Positions 11,352 to 21,315 are shown, numbered from the stretch's first letter. The stretch: 64,000 nt of DNA from Idiomarina sp. PL1-037 (GCF_034422975.1 NZ_CP139873.1:1922001-1986000), one strand, 5' to 3'. The notes: generated from the letters alone by a model not told the origin. Translations and numbers: made by a program.

Positions 11352-11894
11352 ATGGCCCTGTTGTTAGAATATTTACCCATAATCGCTTTTTTTGTGTTTT
11401 ACAAAATGGCCGATATTTACGTCGCTACCGGCGTGCTAATGGCAGGTACTGTGTTACAAATTCTGACGCTGAAGCTACTTAAGCAGCCAATAACGACTCG
11501 TCATTGGGTAATACTGGCTGTAGTAATGGTATTTGGAGCAGTAACACTGTTATTGCACGACGACTGGTTCATTAAAATGAAAGTATCCGTCGTTTACGTG
11601 GCCATAGCACTCATGCTTTTAGGCGGCTTGATATGGAAAAAACGCAGTCCAATTCAGGCTATGATGGGTAAAGATATAAAGCTGCCCGATACGGCCTGGT
11701 TCCGCTTAACCTACGCCTGGATCGTATTCTGTCTGGCACTGGCAGCAGTAAACCTTTACATTGCGGAATTCTGGAGCCAGGAGGCATGGGTTAACTTTAA
11801 AGTCTTTGGCATACTGGGTATTTCACTCGTATTCACAATTGGTACCGGATTCTATATGTACCATCACGCCATTGATGAGGAGCCCCAGGACTAA
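11352..11894 (+). CDS. yciB: YciB/IspA-type inner-membrane septation protein
   Basis: A 180-residue polytopic membrane protein with about five hydrophobic segments, opening with LLLEYLPIIAFFVFYKMADIYVATG. That opening and the WKKRSPIQAMMGKDIKLPD loop are characteristic of YciB (intracellular septation protein A family). The family is linked to envelope maintenance; the molecular function is not settled. GGAG lies before the ATG, and the gene overlaps yciI by one base (TAATG). Its place after trpA matches the arrangement around the trp cluster in several gammaproteobacteria. Confidence 0.92.
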   Translation: MALLLEYLPIIAFFVFYKMADIYVATGVLMAGTVLQILTLKLLKQPITTRHWVILAVVMVFGAVTLLLHDDWFIKMKVSVVYVAIALMLLGGLIWKKRSPIQAMMGKDIKLPDTAWFRLTYAWIVFCLALAAVNLYIAEFWSQEAWVNFKVFGILGISLVFTIGTGFYMYHHAIDEEPQD

Positions 11895-12196
11895 TGTGGT
11901 TTGTTATTTTCGCGGAAGACCATGAGAATTCCCTCGAAGGTCGTAAGCAGGCGCGTCCTGCTCACCTTGAACGTTTAAAAGCCTTACAAAACGACGGCAG
12001 GCTGCTGGTTGCCGGTCCCTGCCCGGCTATTGCAGAGCTTGACCCAGGCGTACTGGGCTTTACCGGCTCAGTCGTTATCGCTGAATTTGATACTCAGGAA
12101 GAAGCGGAACGATGGGCCAACGACGACCCTTACTGGCAAGCCGGTGTTTATAAAAAAGCGACAGTGAAGCCATTTAATGCCGTTTTACCGAACTAG
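11894..12196 (+). CDS. yciI: YciI-family protein
   Basis: A 100-residue YCII-related ferredoxin-like fold protein (MWFVIFAEDHENSLEGR...ARPAHLERL). The conserved His in RPAHL and the ADDPY-like NDDPYWQAGVY segment are the family's likely active-site region. The biochemical role of stand-alone YciI is poorly defined. It is coupled to yciB by TAATG. Confidence 0.9.
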   Translation: MWFVIFAEDHENSLEGRKQARPAHLERLKALQNDGRLLVAGPCPAIAELDPGVLGFTGSVVIAEFDTQEEAERWANDDPYWQAGVYKKATVKPFNAVLPN

Positions 12197-12208
12197 TCGG
12201 GTTAATCG

Positions 12209-13063
12209 ATGACTATGAAGAGTGTCGAGCTCACCACCAATAATCGCTATCTGCACTGTGTCCGCTTTGAACCTGAATCGAGCCCTAAAGCCACTGTTGT
12301 TATAGCTGCGGCGTTAGGTGTAAAACAACGTTTTTATCAACCCATAGCTCGGTGGCTCAGCGAACAAGGTTACCGGGTCATTACTTTTGACTATTACGGT
12401 ATTGGCCAGTCCGTTGATAAGCCGCTGAAACAAATTAAGTCCAACATTACCGAATGGGCCGAGCTCGATATTACTGCCGTGATTGACTACGCACAGTCCT
12501 GCCTAAGGGGAGAGCCCTTAATCTGGCTGGCACACAGCCTGGGCGGGCAAATTGTCGCCATGGCACATAACGCCAATAAGATAGATAAGATGATAACCAT
12601 AGCCAGCGGTACCGGTTATTGGTTGAAAGCCAGTAAACAGGTTCGTTGGACATCGTGGTTACTCTGGTATTTTGCCGCACCTATTAGTACACCCATTGCC
12701 GGTTATTTCCCGGGTAAACGTTTAAATATGGTCGGCGATATGCCAGCGGCAGCCATGAAACAATGGAGTCGCTGGTGCCGCAGTAAGGACTACTTGTTTG
12801 ATAACATCAGCACGGAACAAAAAGACCGATATAAAGTATTTTCGGCACCCATCAGCGCCTTTCATATTACTGACGACGAGTTGCTGCAACGATCCAATAT
12901 CGAAAACCTGCTCGCGCACTACCCTAATGCACCCAAGGTATTGCAAGACCTGAATCCAGAAATGACCAAGAGCAAAGGTATTGGTCACTTCAACTTTTTT
13001 CGCAGCCAATTCAAAGAGTCTCTCTGGCGTGAAAGCTTGCTGGGCGCCCTGCAAGTCAATTAA
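12209..13063 (+). CDS. Predicted alpha/beta hydrolase (COG4757-type)
   Basis: A 284-residue cytoplasmic alpha/beta hydrolase. The nucleophile elbow is AHSLGGQ (Ser at about 110), the oxyanion side is VIAAALGVKQRFY, a late Asp lies in HITDDELL and the catalytic His in GIGHFNFF near the C-terminus. The whole pattern matches the family of uncharacterised hydrolases grouped as COG4757; the substrate is unknown. The gene follows yciI after 12 bases and may be read from the same transcript. Two ATGs (12209, 12215) are possible starts; I kept the first. Confidence 0.8.
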   Translation: MTMKSVELTTNNRYLHCVRFEPESSPKATVVIAAALGVKQRFYQPIARWLSEQGYRVITFDYYGIGQSVDKPLKQIKSNITEWAELDITAVIDYAQSCLRGEPLIWLAHSLGGQIVAMAHNANKIDKMITIASGTGYWLKASKQVRWTSWLLWYFAAPISTPIAGYFPGKRLNMVGDMPAAAMKQWSRWCRSKDYLFDNISTEQKDRYKVFSAPISAFHITDDELLQRSNIENLLAHYPNAPKVLQDLNPEMTKSKGIGHFNFFRSQFKESLWRESLLGALQVN

Positions 13064-13104
13064 AGTCATTATAAAATTAAAGCAATTAATAAGGACGCTT
13101 TGTA

Positions 13105-14367
13105 ATGCACTACCAAATTGAACTGGCGTTATCTTTGCTTGCAGCCCTTGCTCTCGGTCTGATGATAGGCATTGAGCGCGGCTGGAGCGGCAGAGACAGT
13201 GATGACGGCACGCGTGTTGCCGGTGTGCGAACTTTCAGTTTAATAGGCCTTAGTGGCGGCGTTTTTGCCATTTTAGCTCAACAATGGGGCGTATGGCTTA
13301 TCGTTACGGGGTTCGTTGTTGTAACCATACTCATTGCATCGTCTTATATCAGTCATAGCAAGCTCTCTGATGACGCGGGTATCACTACCGAATTCTCCAT
13401 GCTGCTGACTTTTGCGCTGGCAATTTGGGCAGCCTCCGGCGACCCACTACCGGCGCTCAGTTGCGGGGCTGTCGTGGTTGCGCTTCTTGGCCATAAAAAG
13501 AGTCTGCACAAATTACTTAAGCGTATTTCACCAAAGACGTTTTACTCAGGTATCACTTTACTGCTGATATCTGTGGTTGTCCTGCCTTTGCTGCCAAATG
13601 AAGGGTACGGTCCCTGGCAGGCATTGAACCCCTACTGGCTATGGTGGATGGTCGTTTTAATTTCGGGTCTGTCTTTTATTGGCTACCTGTTTACCCAACT
13701 GTTGGGAGAGAGGCGCGGCACTTTAATCACCGCAATCGCCGGAGGCTTCGCATCATCCACCGCGGTTACCTTAACTATGGCTCGTTTTGCGAAAAAGAAC
13801 TCTCAGAGCGTCATTTACGTCAGCGGCATGCTGCTCGCCTGTAGCATTATGTTCCCACGTGTTCTTATTGAGGTCTTTGTGGTTAACCGTGAACTTTTAC
13901 CACTATTGTGGCCGCCTATTCTTCTTATGTTCACCGGGTTATTAGCTGTCATGGCACTCATGTATAGACAACAAAGACGCACGTCTCCGACCGAAACCGG
14001 AGAGATAACCATCAGTAACCCACTGCAACTAACCACCGCCATCCAATTTGGTATTTTATTAGCGGTTATTTTGTTATTGGCTGAGGGAATGAAAAACTGG
14101 TTTGGTGATGCCGGGATATACGGCCTTGCTATAATATCCGGTCTGATGGATGTTGACGCTATTACCTTGTCACTGTCACGCTCAGCTCAGAGTGAACTCT
14201 CGCGCCAGGTAGCCGCTACGGGAATTATCTTAGCCTGTGTCAGTAATACTCTGCTTAAAGGCATTATGTTCGCTTCTGTTGCCGGCATTAAACTGCACTA
14301 TCGTTACGCTGTTTACATGATTTTAAGCGTTATTCCTGGCTTGCTTTACGCCTTTTGGCAGTTTTAA
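13105..14367 (+). CDS. MgtC/SapB-DUF4010 membrane protein
   Basis: A 420-residue multi-pass membrane protein. The first third is an MgtC/SapB domain (LALGLMIGIERGW...GVRTFSLIGLSGG). The rest is a DUF4010-type region with several more membrane segments, including GGFASSTAVTLTMARFAK and ISGLMDVDAITLS. Related proteins are annotated as putative magnesium or other ion-related membrane proteins, but transport by this type has not been shown. AGGA precedes the ATG. Confidence 0.8.
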   Translation: MHYQIELALSLLAALALGLMIGIERGWSGRDSDDGTRVAGVRTFSLIGLSGGVFAILAQQWGVWLIVTGFVVVTILIASSYISHSKLSDDAGITTEFSMLLTFALAIWAASGDPLPALSCGAVVVALLGHKKSLHKLLKRISPKTFYSGITLLLISVVVLPLLPNEGYGPWQALNPYWLWWMVVLISGLSFIGYLFTQLLGERRGTLITAIAGGFASSTAVTLTMARFAKKNSQSVIYVSGMLLACSIMFPRVLIEVFVVNRELLPLLWPPILLMFTGLLAVMALMYRQQRRTSPTETGEITISNPLQLTTAIQFGILLAVILLLAEGMKNWFGDAGIYGLAIISGLMDVDAITLSLSRSAQSELSRQVAATGIILACVSNTLLKGIMFASVAGIKLHYRYAVYMILSVIPGLLYAFWQF

Positions 14368-14392
14368 TCATCACTAACGCAGGACAACCACT

Positions 14393-15520
14393 ATGAAATC
14401 AGTTCCTGACTGGATATCACAACCGGACACACCTTATTTGCTCATCGATGAAGCTAAATTGAAGAGTAACATTAGCTATCTTAAGCAACGGGTCGAATCA
14501 CTGGGCAGTAATTTACGCCCGCACTTGAAAACTCTGCGTACTCTGGAAGCGGCTGAATATCTACTCGATAATAAGAATGCTCCGGGCACGGTATCAACAT
14601 TAGCTGAGGCAGAGGCCTACGCGAAGGCAGGTTATACCGATTTACTTTATGCTGTTGGCATAGCGCCGGCAAAACTGAGGCGAGTAGCCGCACTGAGGCA
14701 GCAAGGTATTAACCTTCATGTTCTGTTAGACAATATGACACAGGCGGAGGCGGTTATTGATTTTGCTGCTGAGTTCGGGCAAGACTTTTCCGTTTTTATT
14801 GAAATAGACAGCGATGACCACCGTGGCGGTATTAAACCTCAGGCTCCTCAACTAATCACTATCGCCAAAGCTTTAGGCTCACATTTTACCGGCTTAATGA
14901 CCCATGCCGGGGGCTCATACGCCTGCAATACGGAACAAGGGTTAAAAAACTTCGCCAAACAAGAATGCGATGCCGTTCGAATGGCACGAGACAAGCTGAA
15001 AACCGCCGGTATTCGCTGCGCTATAACCAGCGTTGGTTCAACGCCGACAGCGCATTTTGGCGAGGACTTTAGTGACATAAGTGAAGTCAGAGCCGGCGTT
15101 TACACCACCTTTGATTTAGTGATGAAAAACATCGGTGTATGCGACTTTTCTGATATAGCCATGTCAGTGGTCACAACAGTCATTGGCCACAACAAAGAGA
15201 AGAATTGGCTGCTGACCGATAGCGGCTGGATGGCGCTATCGCGTGATCGCGGTACCGCTGGTCAGCGTCAGGACTTTGGCTACGGACAAGTGTGCAGAGC
15301 AGACGGTTCAGTGCTTAATGACCTTTGTGTTAACAGCACCTCGCAAGAGCACGGCGTTATAGAGTTAAACGACGCTTACCCATTAGAAGACTTCCCCGTT
15401 GGCGATCAGCTACGCATTTTGCCTAACCACGCCTGTGCTACGGCAGCTATGCATCCGGTTTACCATTTGCTAATGAGTGACGGCTCACATAACACCTGGC
15501 AACGCATTACGGGCTGGTAG
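14393..15520 (+). CDS. DSD1-family PLP enzyme (D-threonine aldolase / D-serine dehydratase-like)
   Basis: A 375-residue fold-type III PLP enzyme (alanine racemase-like barrel). The PLP lysine lies in LRPHLKTL (about residue 46), and the C-terminal NHACAT supplies the His and Cys that bind zinc in D-serine dehydratases and a divalent metal in D-threonine aldolases. It therefore probably acts on a D-hydroxy amino acid; which one cannot be told from sequence. GGSYAC and VGSTPTAHF are also typical. AGGA precedes the ATG, and a hairpin follows the gene. Confidence 0.82.
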   Translation: MKSVPDWISQPDTPYLLIDEAKLKSNISYLKQRVESLGSNLRPHLKTLRTLEAAEYLLDNKNAPGTVSTLAEAEAYAKAGYTDLLYAVGIAPAKLRRVAALRQQGINLHVLLDNMTQAEAVIDFAAEFGQDFSVFIEIDSDDHRGGIKPQAPQLITIAKALGSHFTGLMTHAGGSYACNTEQGLKNFAKQECDAVRMARDKLKTAGIRCAITSVGSTPTAHFGEDFSDISEVRAGVYTTFDLVMKNIGVCDFSDIAMSVVTTVIGHNKEKNWLLTDSGWMALSRDRGTAGQRQDFGYGQVCRADGSVLNDLCVNSTSQEHGVIELNDAYPLEDFPVGDQLRILPNHACATAAMHPVYHLLMSDGSHNTWQRITGW

Positions 15521-15553
15521 TCCACTGCACAGCTTCTTAGCTGCCAGGTTACA

Positions 15554-15580
15554 AAGGGGAAAGCTACAAGCTTTCCCCTT
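15554..15580. terminator. Hairpin between convergent genes, possible bidirectional terminator
   Basis: An 11-bp perfect stem (15554-15564 with 15570-15580), loop TACAA, lies between the DSD1-like gene and the convergent metallo-hydrolase gene. It reaches into the last codons of the latter. The T runs on either side are short, so termination strength is uncertain. Confidence 0.55.
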
Positions 15581-16649
15581 CGTTTAAAATCACGATTTCA
15601 GCTGATGTTCCCATTCTCTCTACCATATTTAAAAACCGAGTTAGTGCGGAATGAGATGACAAGTCTCCCATTCCCCAGCTGGCGTTGCCGTAACCCCAGG
15701 GGATAAATACTTTGCAATTAAGATCAGCGGCTGCCGCCAGAGCATCTTCCGGAGTCAAGTGGACGTAGCGATACCATTCAGGCGACTCTTCACTGTAATA
15801 AGATGCTATCGGCAACAGACACACATCAATATCACCATAACGCTTATTAATTACTTTAAAGTGTTCTGAGTAGCCGGTATCTCCTGCGAAAAATAACGTC
15901 TTCCCCTTGTTTTCGATTAACCAGGCATTCCAGGAGTCTTTATTGTTATCTTCGTAAATAAATGGCACGAAAGTGCGGCTGCTAAAGTGATGAGCAGGCA
16001 CAGCAGTCACCAGAGAGTCACCTATTTTCTTCGAAGAAAACCAACCGAGTTCAGTTATATTCGCCCCAATGGATGGAAAGTGAGCGGCCACATTTAAAGG
16101 CACTAAGTACTCCGGTTCAACTCCTATGGTTTCAATATCACTCTTATTAAAATGATCGTAATGAAGATGGGAATATAATACCGCATTAGTGACATCAATA
16201 AGCTCTGGATCTGGCTCCACATCGACTTCTCGCTGTTCACCCCCATCAAGCGAAAACAGCCAGTTAATTGGCCAATCAAAGTCATTAAATACCGGATCCG
16301 TTAAAAATGTTTCTCCGGTTGGGGTTTTAATGACAAAGGCTGCATGACCCAGCCATTTAACAGAGAAATCCGTCAGCCCGGGTAAAGCCTTCTTATTTCC
16401 AGTGTACTGACACAATCCGTCGCTACCGCACTGAATATCGCGACGAGGCTTATAGCAGTCTTGTTTACAGGTTAACGGATAGCTCTTCTTGCCCGCGTCC
16501 AGGTTTTTAAAGCGCCCGGTTTCCTCATTAGTTGGCTGAGGTTTCTCTTCTATTGTTGTTACAGAATTTGCGCTACATCCTGCTAATACCAGTGTTAGCA
16601 ATGCCAAAGTATTTACTGATACTAAAATCCTAAACATTGACACCGGCAT
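15564..16649 (-). CDS. MBL-fold metallo-hydrolase lipoprotein (RomA / NAPE-PLD-like)
   Basis: A 361-residue metallo-beta-lactamase-fold protein. The N-terminus carries a lipobox (LVLAGC). The metal motif SHLHYDHFNKSD (HxHxDH) at roughly 155-165 and later FFAGDTGYSEHF and VHLTPEDAL match the family that includes RomA and NAPE-specific phospholipase D. Such proteins hydrolyse phosphodiester or lactone-type bonds; this one's substrate is unknown. An insert with four closely spaced Cys (TCKQDCYKPRRDIQCGSDGLC) just after the signal region is unusual. The start is uncertain between 16649 and an ATG four codons downstream. Confidence 0.8.
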   Translation of the reverse strand: MPVSMFRILVSVNTLALLTLVLAGCSANSVTTIEEKPQPTNEETGRFKNLDAGKKSYPLTCKQDCYKPRRDIQCGSDGLCQYTGNKKALPGLTDFSVKWLGHAAFVIKTPTGETFLTDPVFNDFDWPINWLFSLDGGEQREVDVEPDPELIDVTNAVLYSHLHYDHFNKSDIETIGVEPEYLVPLNVAAHFPSIGANITELGWFSSKKIGDSLVTAVPAHHFSSRTFVPFIYEDNNKDSWNAWLIENKGKTLFFAGDTGYSEHFKVINKRYGDIDVCLLPIASYYSEESPEWYRYVHLTPEDALAAAADLNCKVFIPWGYGNASWGMGDLSSHSALTRFLNMVERMGTSAEIVILNEGESL

Positions 16650-16753
16650 CTCACTTCTACAGTTTAATTAAAACAAAAAGGCTAATATCAATAAGCTAGA
16701 AGGTCACGCGTCAAATTGTTAAATTTTGTAACACTAAGGCATGAGTTCTGATA

Positions 16754-17161
16754 TTACCTGATAACCTCAGTAGTCACTTTGATAACCCCTAAATCGAGAT
16801 CAGCTATGTTATCGAAAGCGGAGCGTGACAAATCAATCACTCTGCCATCAATAAACGGCCCGCGGTCATTAATTTTGACCACGACGCTTTTATTGTTAGC
16901 AATATTGGTGACACGCACTTTGGTTCCGAACGGCAGTGTCCGGTGTGCAGCGGTGCTGGAAAAGTGGTTATAAGTCTCACCGCTTGCAGTTGTTCTAAAT
17001 TGATACTTCATGGCGTAGTAGGAGGCTTTACCAGATTCTCTAGTAACAACTAAGTTTTGAGGGCTTTCAGCGGGAATAGAAGTACACCCGGTAAGCGCCA
17101 GCATAAAAATGCCAACGCCAAGGGTGAATTGTTTAAGTGGATACTGGTTTTTTGTTTTCAT
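16754..17161 (-). CDS. RlpA-like double-psi beta-barrel lipoprotein
   Basis: A 135-residue lipoprotein (lipobox LTGC) with one RlpA domain: GKASYYAMKYQFRTTASGE, TAAHRTLPFGTKVRVTN, and the catalytic-type NDRGPFIDGRVIDLSRSAF. RlpA proteins bind or cleave peptidoglycan lacking stem peptides at the septum. It lacks the C-terminal SPOR domain of full RlpA, so it is a small paralogue or a stand-alone enzyme rather than RlpA itself. Confidence 0.85.
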   Translation of the reverse strand: MKTKNQYPLKQFTLGVGIFMLALTGCTSIPAESPQNLVVTRESGKASYYAMKYQFRTTASGETYNHFSSTAAHRTLPFGTKVRVTNIANNKSVVVKINDRGPFIDGRVIDLSRSAFDNIADLDLGVIKVTTEVIR

Positions 17162-17224
17162 TTCTTAATTTTACTGAGTTCCGAAAACACTGTCCGTTAA
17201 GAAACCCAAAAGACGTGTAAAGAA

Positions 17225-18115
17225 TTATACACTTACCTTAAAAGCTTCACGAACTGTCGGATACTCAAACTGAAAGCCATGATTGCGCAGTTTATCCGGC
17301 ACCACAGCTTGCCCTTCAAGTAGCATCGACGACATTTCACCCAAGCCTAACTTAAGAACAAACGCCGGTACTCTCATAAAGTGAGGTTTATTCATTACCG
17401 ATGCCAGGGTACGACTAAAAGCTTCGTTAGTCACAGGTCCTGGAGCCGTCATATTAACCGGTCCGGACAAATTATCGTGCTCCAACAGATACTCAATGGC
17501 TCGAATCATATCGTCCAGCTGGATCCAGGACATCATCTGATTGCCCTCACCCAACGGGCCGCCTAAACCAAACTTATAAGGCGGCAGCATTTTAGCTAAA
17601 GCCCCTTCACCTTTTGCCAAAACGACACCGGTACGCAGTAAAACCACACGAGTAGCCTCCTCCGCAGCCAGGGCTCGTCGCTCCCACCCCTGACACAAAG
17701 TGACCGCAAAGTCCTTATGTTCAGCGACATGGTCTTCATTAACCGGCTCCGCATCACGCGGGCCATAATAGCCAATGGCGGAGCCACTCAAAAAGGCTTT
17801 AGGTGGCTTTTCTGCTTTGTTAATCATGGCGGCGAGCTTTTCTGTAACCTGCCAACGACTGTCTTTTAAAGCTTGCTTACGGGAATCAGACCAACGTTTA
17901 TCAGCAATACCTTCGCCCTGTAAGTTTATAATCGCATCAAACTGACCAATATCAGCAATCTCATCGACCGAAGACAGCAAAGTTACATTGTCGCCCAGCT
18001 TTTTTCTCGCCCCTTCTTTGTTGCGAGTGGTCACCGTAAACTGGTGCGTGTTCTGATACTTATGAATAAAAGCTGAGCCAATAAGCCCGGTTCCACCTGT
18101 CATTAAAATGTTCAT
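17225..18115 (-). CDS. TIGR01777 / YfcH-family NAD-dependent epimerase-like protein
   Basis: A 296-residue short-chain dehydrogenase-type protein with the N-terminal nucleotide motif TGGTGLIGSAF, the SGSAIGYYG active-site segment and a C-terminal DUF1731 domain (RVPAFVLKLGLGEMSSMLLEGQ). This is the YfcH/SulA-like epimerase family, whose physiological substrate is not established. GAGG lies before the ATG. Confidence 0.88.
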   Translation of the reverse strand: MNILMTGGTGLIGSAFIHKYQNTHQFTVTTRNKEGARKKLGDNVTLLSSVDEIADIGQFDAIINLQGEGIADKRWSDSRKQALKDSRWQVTEKLAAMINKAEKPPKAFLSGSAIGYYGPRDAEPVNEDHVAEHKDFAVTLCQGWERRALAAEEATRVVLLRTGVVLAKGEGALAKMLPPYKFGLGGPLGEGNQMMSWIQLDDMIRAIEYLLEHDNLSGPVNMTAPGPVTNEAFSRTLASVMNKPHFMRVPAFVLKLGLGEMSSMLLEGQAVVPDKLRNHGFQFEYPTVREAFKVSV

Positions 18116-18137
18116 CGGTCACCTCTTTTAAATTCCA

Positions 18138-20642
18138 TCAGGCCAGCTTACGTATTAGCTGCGCCGTATTTCTCTGAATGAGCCGGTGGCAGGATAAACG
18201 ACCTAAAACAGCCACCACAACAGCACCAAATACCGGTCCTAACAACCAAAGTTTCCAATGAATAACTGGCGTCATATTGAACACCTGGTTTTGCAATATA
18301 AATAGCGAGACTTCCATGGCTAAGGTTGCTATTAGCCCGCTAATTGCCCCAAGCACCAAAAACTCATAAGTAATACTGCGACTCAATAATTTACCCGGCG
18401 CTCCGAGCGTGCGCAGAATCACCAGTTCTTTCTGCCGTTCTTCCATACTGGCCTGCACCTGCGCAACCAGCACTAAAGCTCCGGCAATAATGACCAGCAC
18501 CAGTACAAAAACAATGGCTAAACTGACCTGTCCAATCACTTCACGAATCTGATTAATCATAGCGTCCAGATCAATCAACGACGTTTGCGGAAAAGGTTTA
18601 AACAATTGGTACAATTCGTCTTTTCGGTCTTCACCTAACCTAAAGCTGGTGATGTAAGTTGCCGGAAAATCTTCCAGTGTCGAAGTGTTAAAGATCATGT
18701 AAAAGTTTGGCTGCAGGGTATTCCAGTCGGCTTTACGTAAACTGGTTACCGGCACAGTGAACTCTTCGCCACCTAAGTTAAAGCGTAGTTCATCACCCAC
18801 TTTTATATCCAGTCGTTCGGATACATTTAGTTCAACCGAAACTTGAGGTTCAGCATTGTCTCCCCACCACTCACCGGCTGTAAGTTCATTGTTGGGTGGC
18901 AAAGTATCCCGCCAGGTCAGTGAAAGCTCCCGTCCTACGCCCTCGCGGCCTTCCGCTTCATTGTCGTCGCGATCTTCCTTGGTGACTTCGTCTAGCAGCT
19001 TCTCCCCATTAATATGGGTTAAACGCCCTGGTACAATAGGATACAGATCCGTCGACGGAATGTTCTCCCGCTCAAACATAGTCTGCATATCATCGACTTT
19101 ATCTTCAGCGATATTAATAGCAAAATAGTTCGGTGCATCTTCCGGCAACTGACTTTTCCAGTCTTCCAGTAAGTCGTTACGCAAAACAATAACGAGCAAG
19201 AGCAGCATAATGGCCGTCGAAAAACTGAGCATCTGTACGCTATTGGCTGCGGCTCTTCGCTGAAGGCCAGCCATAGCCAAACGCCAGCTACTGCCTGCCT
19301 GCATACCGGCTTTGCGGCTGGCAGAAATAAACAATCGACCTAACCCAAGAAGTAGAACGGCAGCAACCGCACCACCTGCAAATAAGGCTGTCGACAACCA
19401 CCACTGCTGGCTGTAAATAACCAACAGAGCATAAATGGTTCCGCCACTTAACACCCATTGCAGCCAGCGTACCGCGTTACCCGCCGTTAACTGACGGTGC
19501 AATACGCGCAGCGGCGGAATAGAGACCAGCCGGAATAAAGGATACAGAGTAAACATAACGGCGCTTATAACACCGGTGGCTCCGGCTAAAACATAAGGCT
19601 GCCAGCCCGCCTGAGGTAAAGTCGCATCCAGTTTCTGTGCGACCCACTCAATAACCAGATACTGAAGAGCCCAGCCAAGCGCCATACCGATGGCCACACT
19701 CGCAGCGGTTAATAGCAACAGGTGCAGCATAAAAATACGACGGATTTGCTGACGACTGGCACCTAAGGTCTTGAATATGGCGACCACATCGTAATTTCGC
19801 TGGCAATAACGCTGTGCTGCAACCGCAACGGCGGTTGCAGCCAGAACCACACCCAGCAGGCTTGCCAGCATCATAAAACGCTCAGCACGGTTCAGAGAAC
19901 GCGACAACGGACTATTCCCGTCTTCAATACTACGCCAGCTGTGTGTATCGTCATTCAGGCGTGGTAAGAGCCATTCTTCGTAAGCATCAATATCGTTGTT
20001 ATTACCAGCCATCAGCACATTAAAGCGCACCCGGCTACCTGGCTGGATCAAGCCGGTCTCTTCCAGCTGCGAATGGCGAATCAGTACATTTGGACTGTCA
20101 GTAAAAACTGAAAAGCCGACGTCAGGTTCATACGTAATGACCTTAGTGACTTTAAAGCTGCTGTTGCCGACTTCAATATCGTCGCCAATATCTAACTGCA
20201 GCGCCTGAAACAGCTGCGACGCCACCCAGGCTTCACCTTCTGCAGGGAGGCCCTCAGCAACATAACCCTGTCCAAAAGGTTGATCCGCTATTTCCAGCTC
20301 ACCGCGTAGCGGATAACCGTTACTCACGGCTTTAATATCAACCAGGGTCATGTTTCCGTCAGCAAAAGCCATTGAATTAAAAACCACTTTCCAGGCCGTT
20401 TCCAACTGCATTTGACCGGCTTGTTCAAGCCATTCCTGCGGAATATCCCGTCTGGAGCTTAATACTCTGTCCGCTGCTAAAAATTCACTGCTACGTTCAG
20501 TAAGCCCGGCCTGCAGCCGATCACTGAATATCGATAACGACAATACCGCGGTAACCGATAATATAATGGCCAGTGCCATAATGGTCAGTTCGCCGCGTCT
20601 CAGCTCCTGCTTTAACAGACGAAATGAAATCTTATGCCACAT
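18138..20642 (-). CDS. ybbP: ABC transporter permease (YbbP/FtsX family)
   Basis: An 834-residue inner-membrane permease with two FtsX modules: one membrane segment near the N-terminus, a large periplasmic domain, several segments, a second periplasmic domain and a final group of segments. It pairs with the ATPase encoded just upstream, as YbbA-YbbP do in E. coli next to tesA. The system resembles lipoprotein or lipid extraction machinery, but its cargo is unproven. I chose the ATG at 20642 ([18 protein letters not shown]), which overlaps the ATPase gene by 11 bases. A reading frame extending to 20729 would lie largely inside that gene. Confidence 0.9.
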   Translation of the reverse strand: MWHKISFRLLKQELRRGELTIMALAIILSVTAVLSLSIFSDRLQAGLTERSSEFLAADRVLSSRRDIPQEWLEQAGQMQLETAWKVVFNSMAFADGNMTLVDIKAVSNGYPLRGELEIADQPFGQGYVAEGLPAEGEAWVASQLFQALQLDIGDDIEVGNSSFKVTKVITYEPDVGFSVFTDSPNVLIRHSQLEETGLIQPGSRVRFNVLMAGNNNDIDAYEEWLLPRLNDDTHSWRSIEDGNSPLSRSLNRAERFMMLASLLGVVLAATAVAVAAQRYCQRNYDVVAIFKTLGASRQQIRRIFMLHLLLLTAASVAIGMALGWALQYLVIEWVAQKLDATLPQAGWQPYVLAGATGVISAVMFTLYPLFRLVSIPPLRVLHRQLTAGNAVRWLQWVLSGGTIYALLVIYSQQWWLSTALFAGGAVAAVLLLGLGRLFISASRKAGMQAGSSWRLAMAGLQRRAAANSVQMLSFSTAIMLLLLVIVLRNDLLEDWKSQLPEDAPNYFAINIAEDKVDDMQTMFERENIPSTDLYPIVPGRLTHINGEKLLDEVTKEDRDDNEAEGREGVGRELSLTWRDTLPPNNELTAGEWWGDNAEPQVSVELNVSERLDIKVGDELRFNLGGEEFTVPVTSLRKADWNTLQPNFYMIFNTSTLEDFPATYITSFRLGEDRKDELYQLFKPFPQTSLIDLDAMINQIREVIGQVSLAIVFVLVLVIIAGALVLVAQVQASMEERQKELVILRTLGAPGKLLSRSITYEFLVLGAISGLIATLAMEVSLFILQNQVFNMTPVIHWKLWLLGPVFGAVVVAVLGRLSCHRLIQRNTAQLIRKLA

Positions 20643-21312
20643 TCTGAGCTGCCTCCGATAACTGCCCGGCGTCCATTTGCAACACGCGCTGACAGCGCTC
20701 TGCAAGTCGCTGATCGTGAGTGACCACAACGAGTGTGGTACCGTAATCCTTGTTTAAGTCGAAAAGCAATTCTTCAACTTTGCCGCCGGTTTTCGCATCA
20801 AGGTTACCGGTAGGTTCATCAGCAAACAGAATTTTGGGTTGTCCGACAAAGGCTCTGGCTATAGCGACTCGTTGTTGCTCACCGCCAGACAACTGGTTCG
20901 GGTAATGGTGCCAGCGATCTTCCAGCCCCACTTTTGCCAACAGTTCCCGGGCTTCTTTTTCTGCTCCCTTATGACCGGCCAGTTCCGCCGGCAGCATAAC
21001 GTTCTCTAAGGCACTTAAGCTAGGTACCAGCAGGAACGACTGGAAAATGAAGCCGACTTTGTCTGCGCGAACTTTTGCCCGCTGCTCCTCATCCAATTCG
21101 CTTAATTTTTCGTTCTCTATAAGAACCTCTCCGGAGGATGCGAGGTCTAAACCCGCCAGTAGTGACAATAACGTCGACTTACCTGAACCGGAAGCGCCAA
21201 CAATAGCTACGGTGTCACCGGCATTGATACTGGCGTTAATTGGCTGCAGAATCTGTAATGGACCCTCAGAGGTGTCTACGGTTTTTTCCAGTTGTTGAGC
21301 TTGAATGAGCAT
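20632..21312 (-). CDS. ybbA: ABC transporter ATP-binding protein (YbbA)
   Basis: A 226-residue ATPase of the LolD/MacB type, with Walker [10 protein letters not shown], signature [14 protein letters not shown] and Walker [13 protein letters not shown]. It energises the neighbouring YbbP permease. Its ATG (21310-21312) is only three bases from the divergent tesA start, so promoters for each gene must lie inside the other's coding sequence. Confidence 0.93.
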   Translation of the reverse strand: MLIQAQQLEKTVDTSEGPLQILQPINASINAGDTVAIVGASGSGKSTLLSLLAGLDLASSGEVLIENEKLSELDEEQRAKVRADKVGFIFQSFLLVPSLSALENVMLPAELAGHKGAEKEARELLAKVGLEDRWHHYPNQLSGGEQQRVAIARAFVGQPKILFADEPTGNLDAKTGGKVEELLFDLNKDYGTTLVVVTHDQRLAERCQRVLQMDAGQLSEAAQNVA

Positions 21313-21315
21313 AAA

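Noticed and set aside
20643..20729. Longer N-terminus for the YbbP permease from 20729
   Set aside because: The extra 29 codons lie inside ybbA in another frame and resemble no membrane-protein start. [13 protein letters not shown] at 20642 matches the family.
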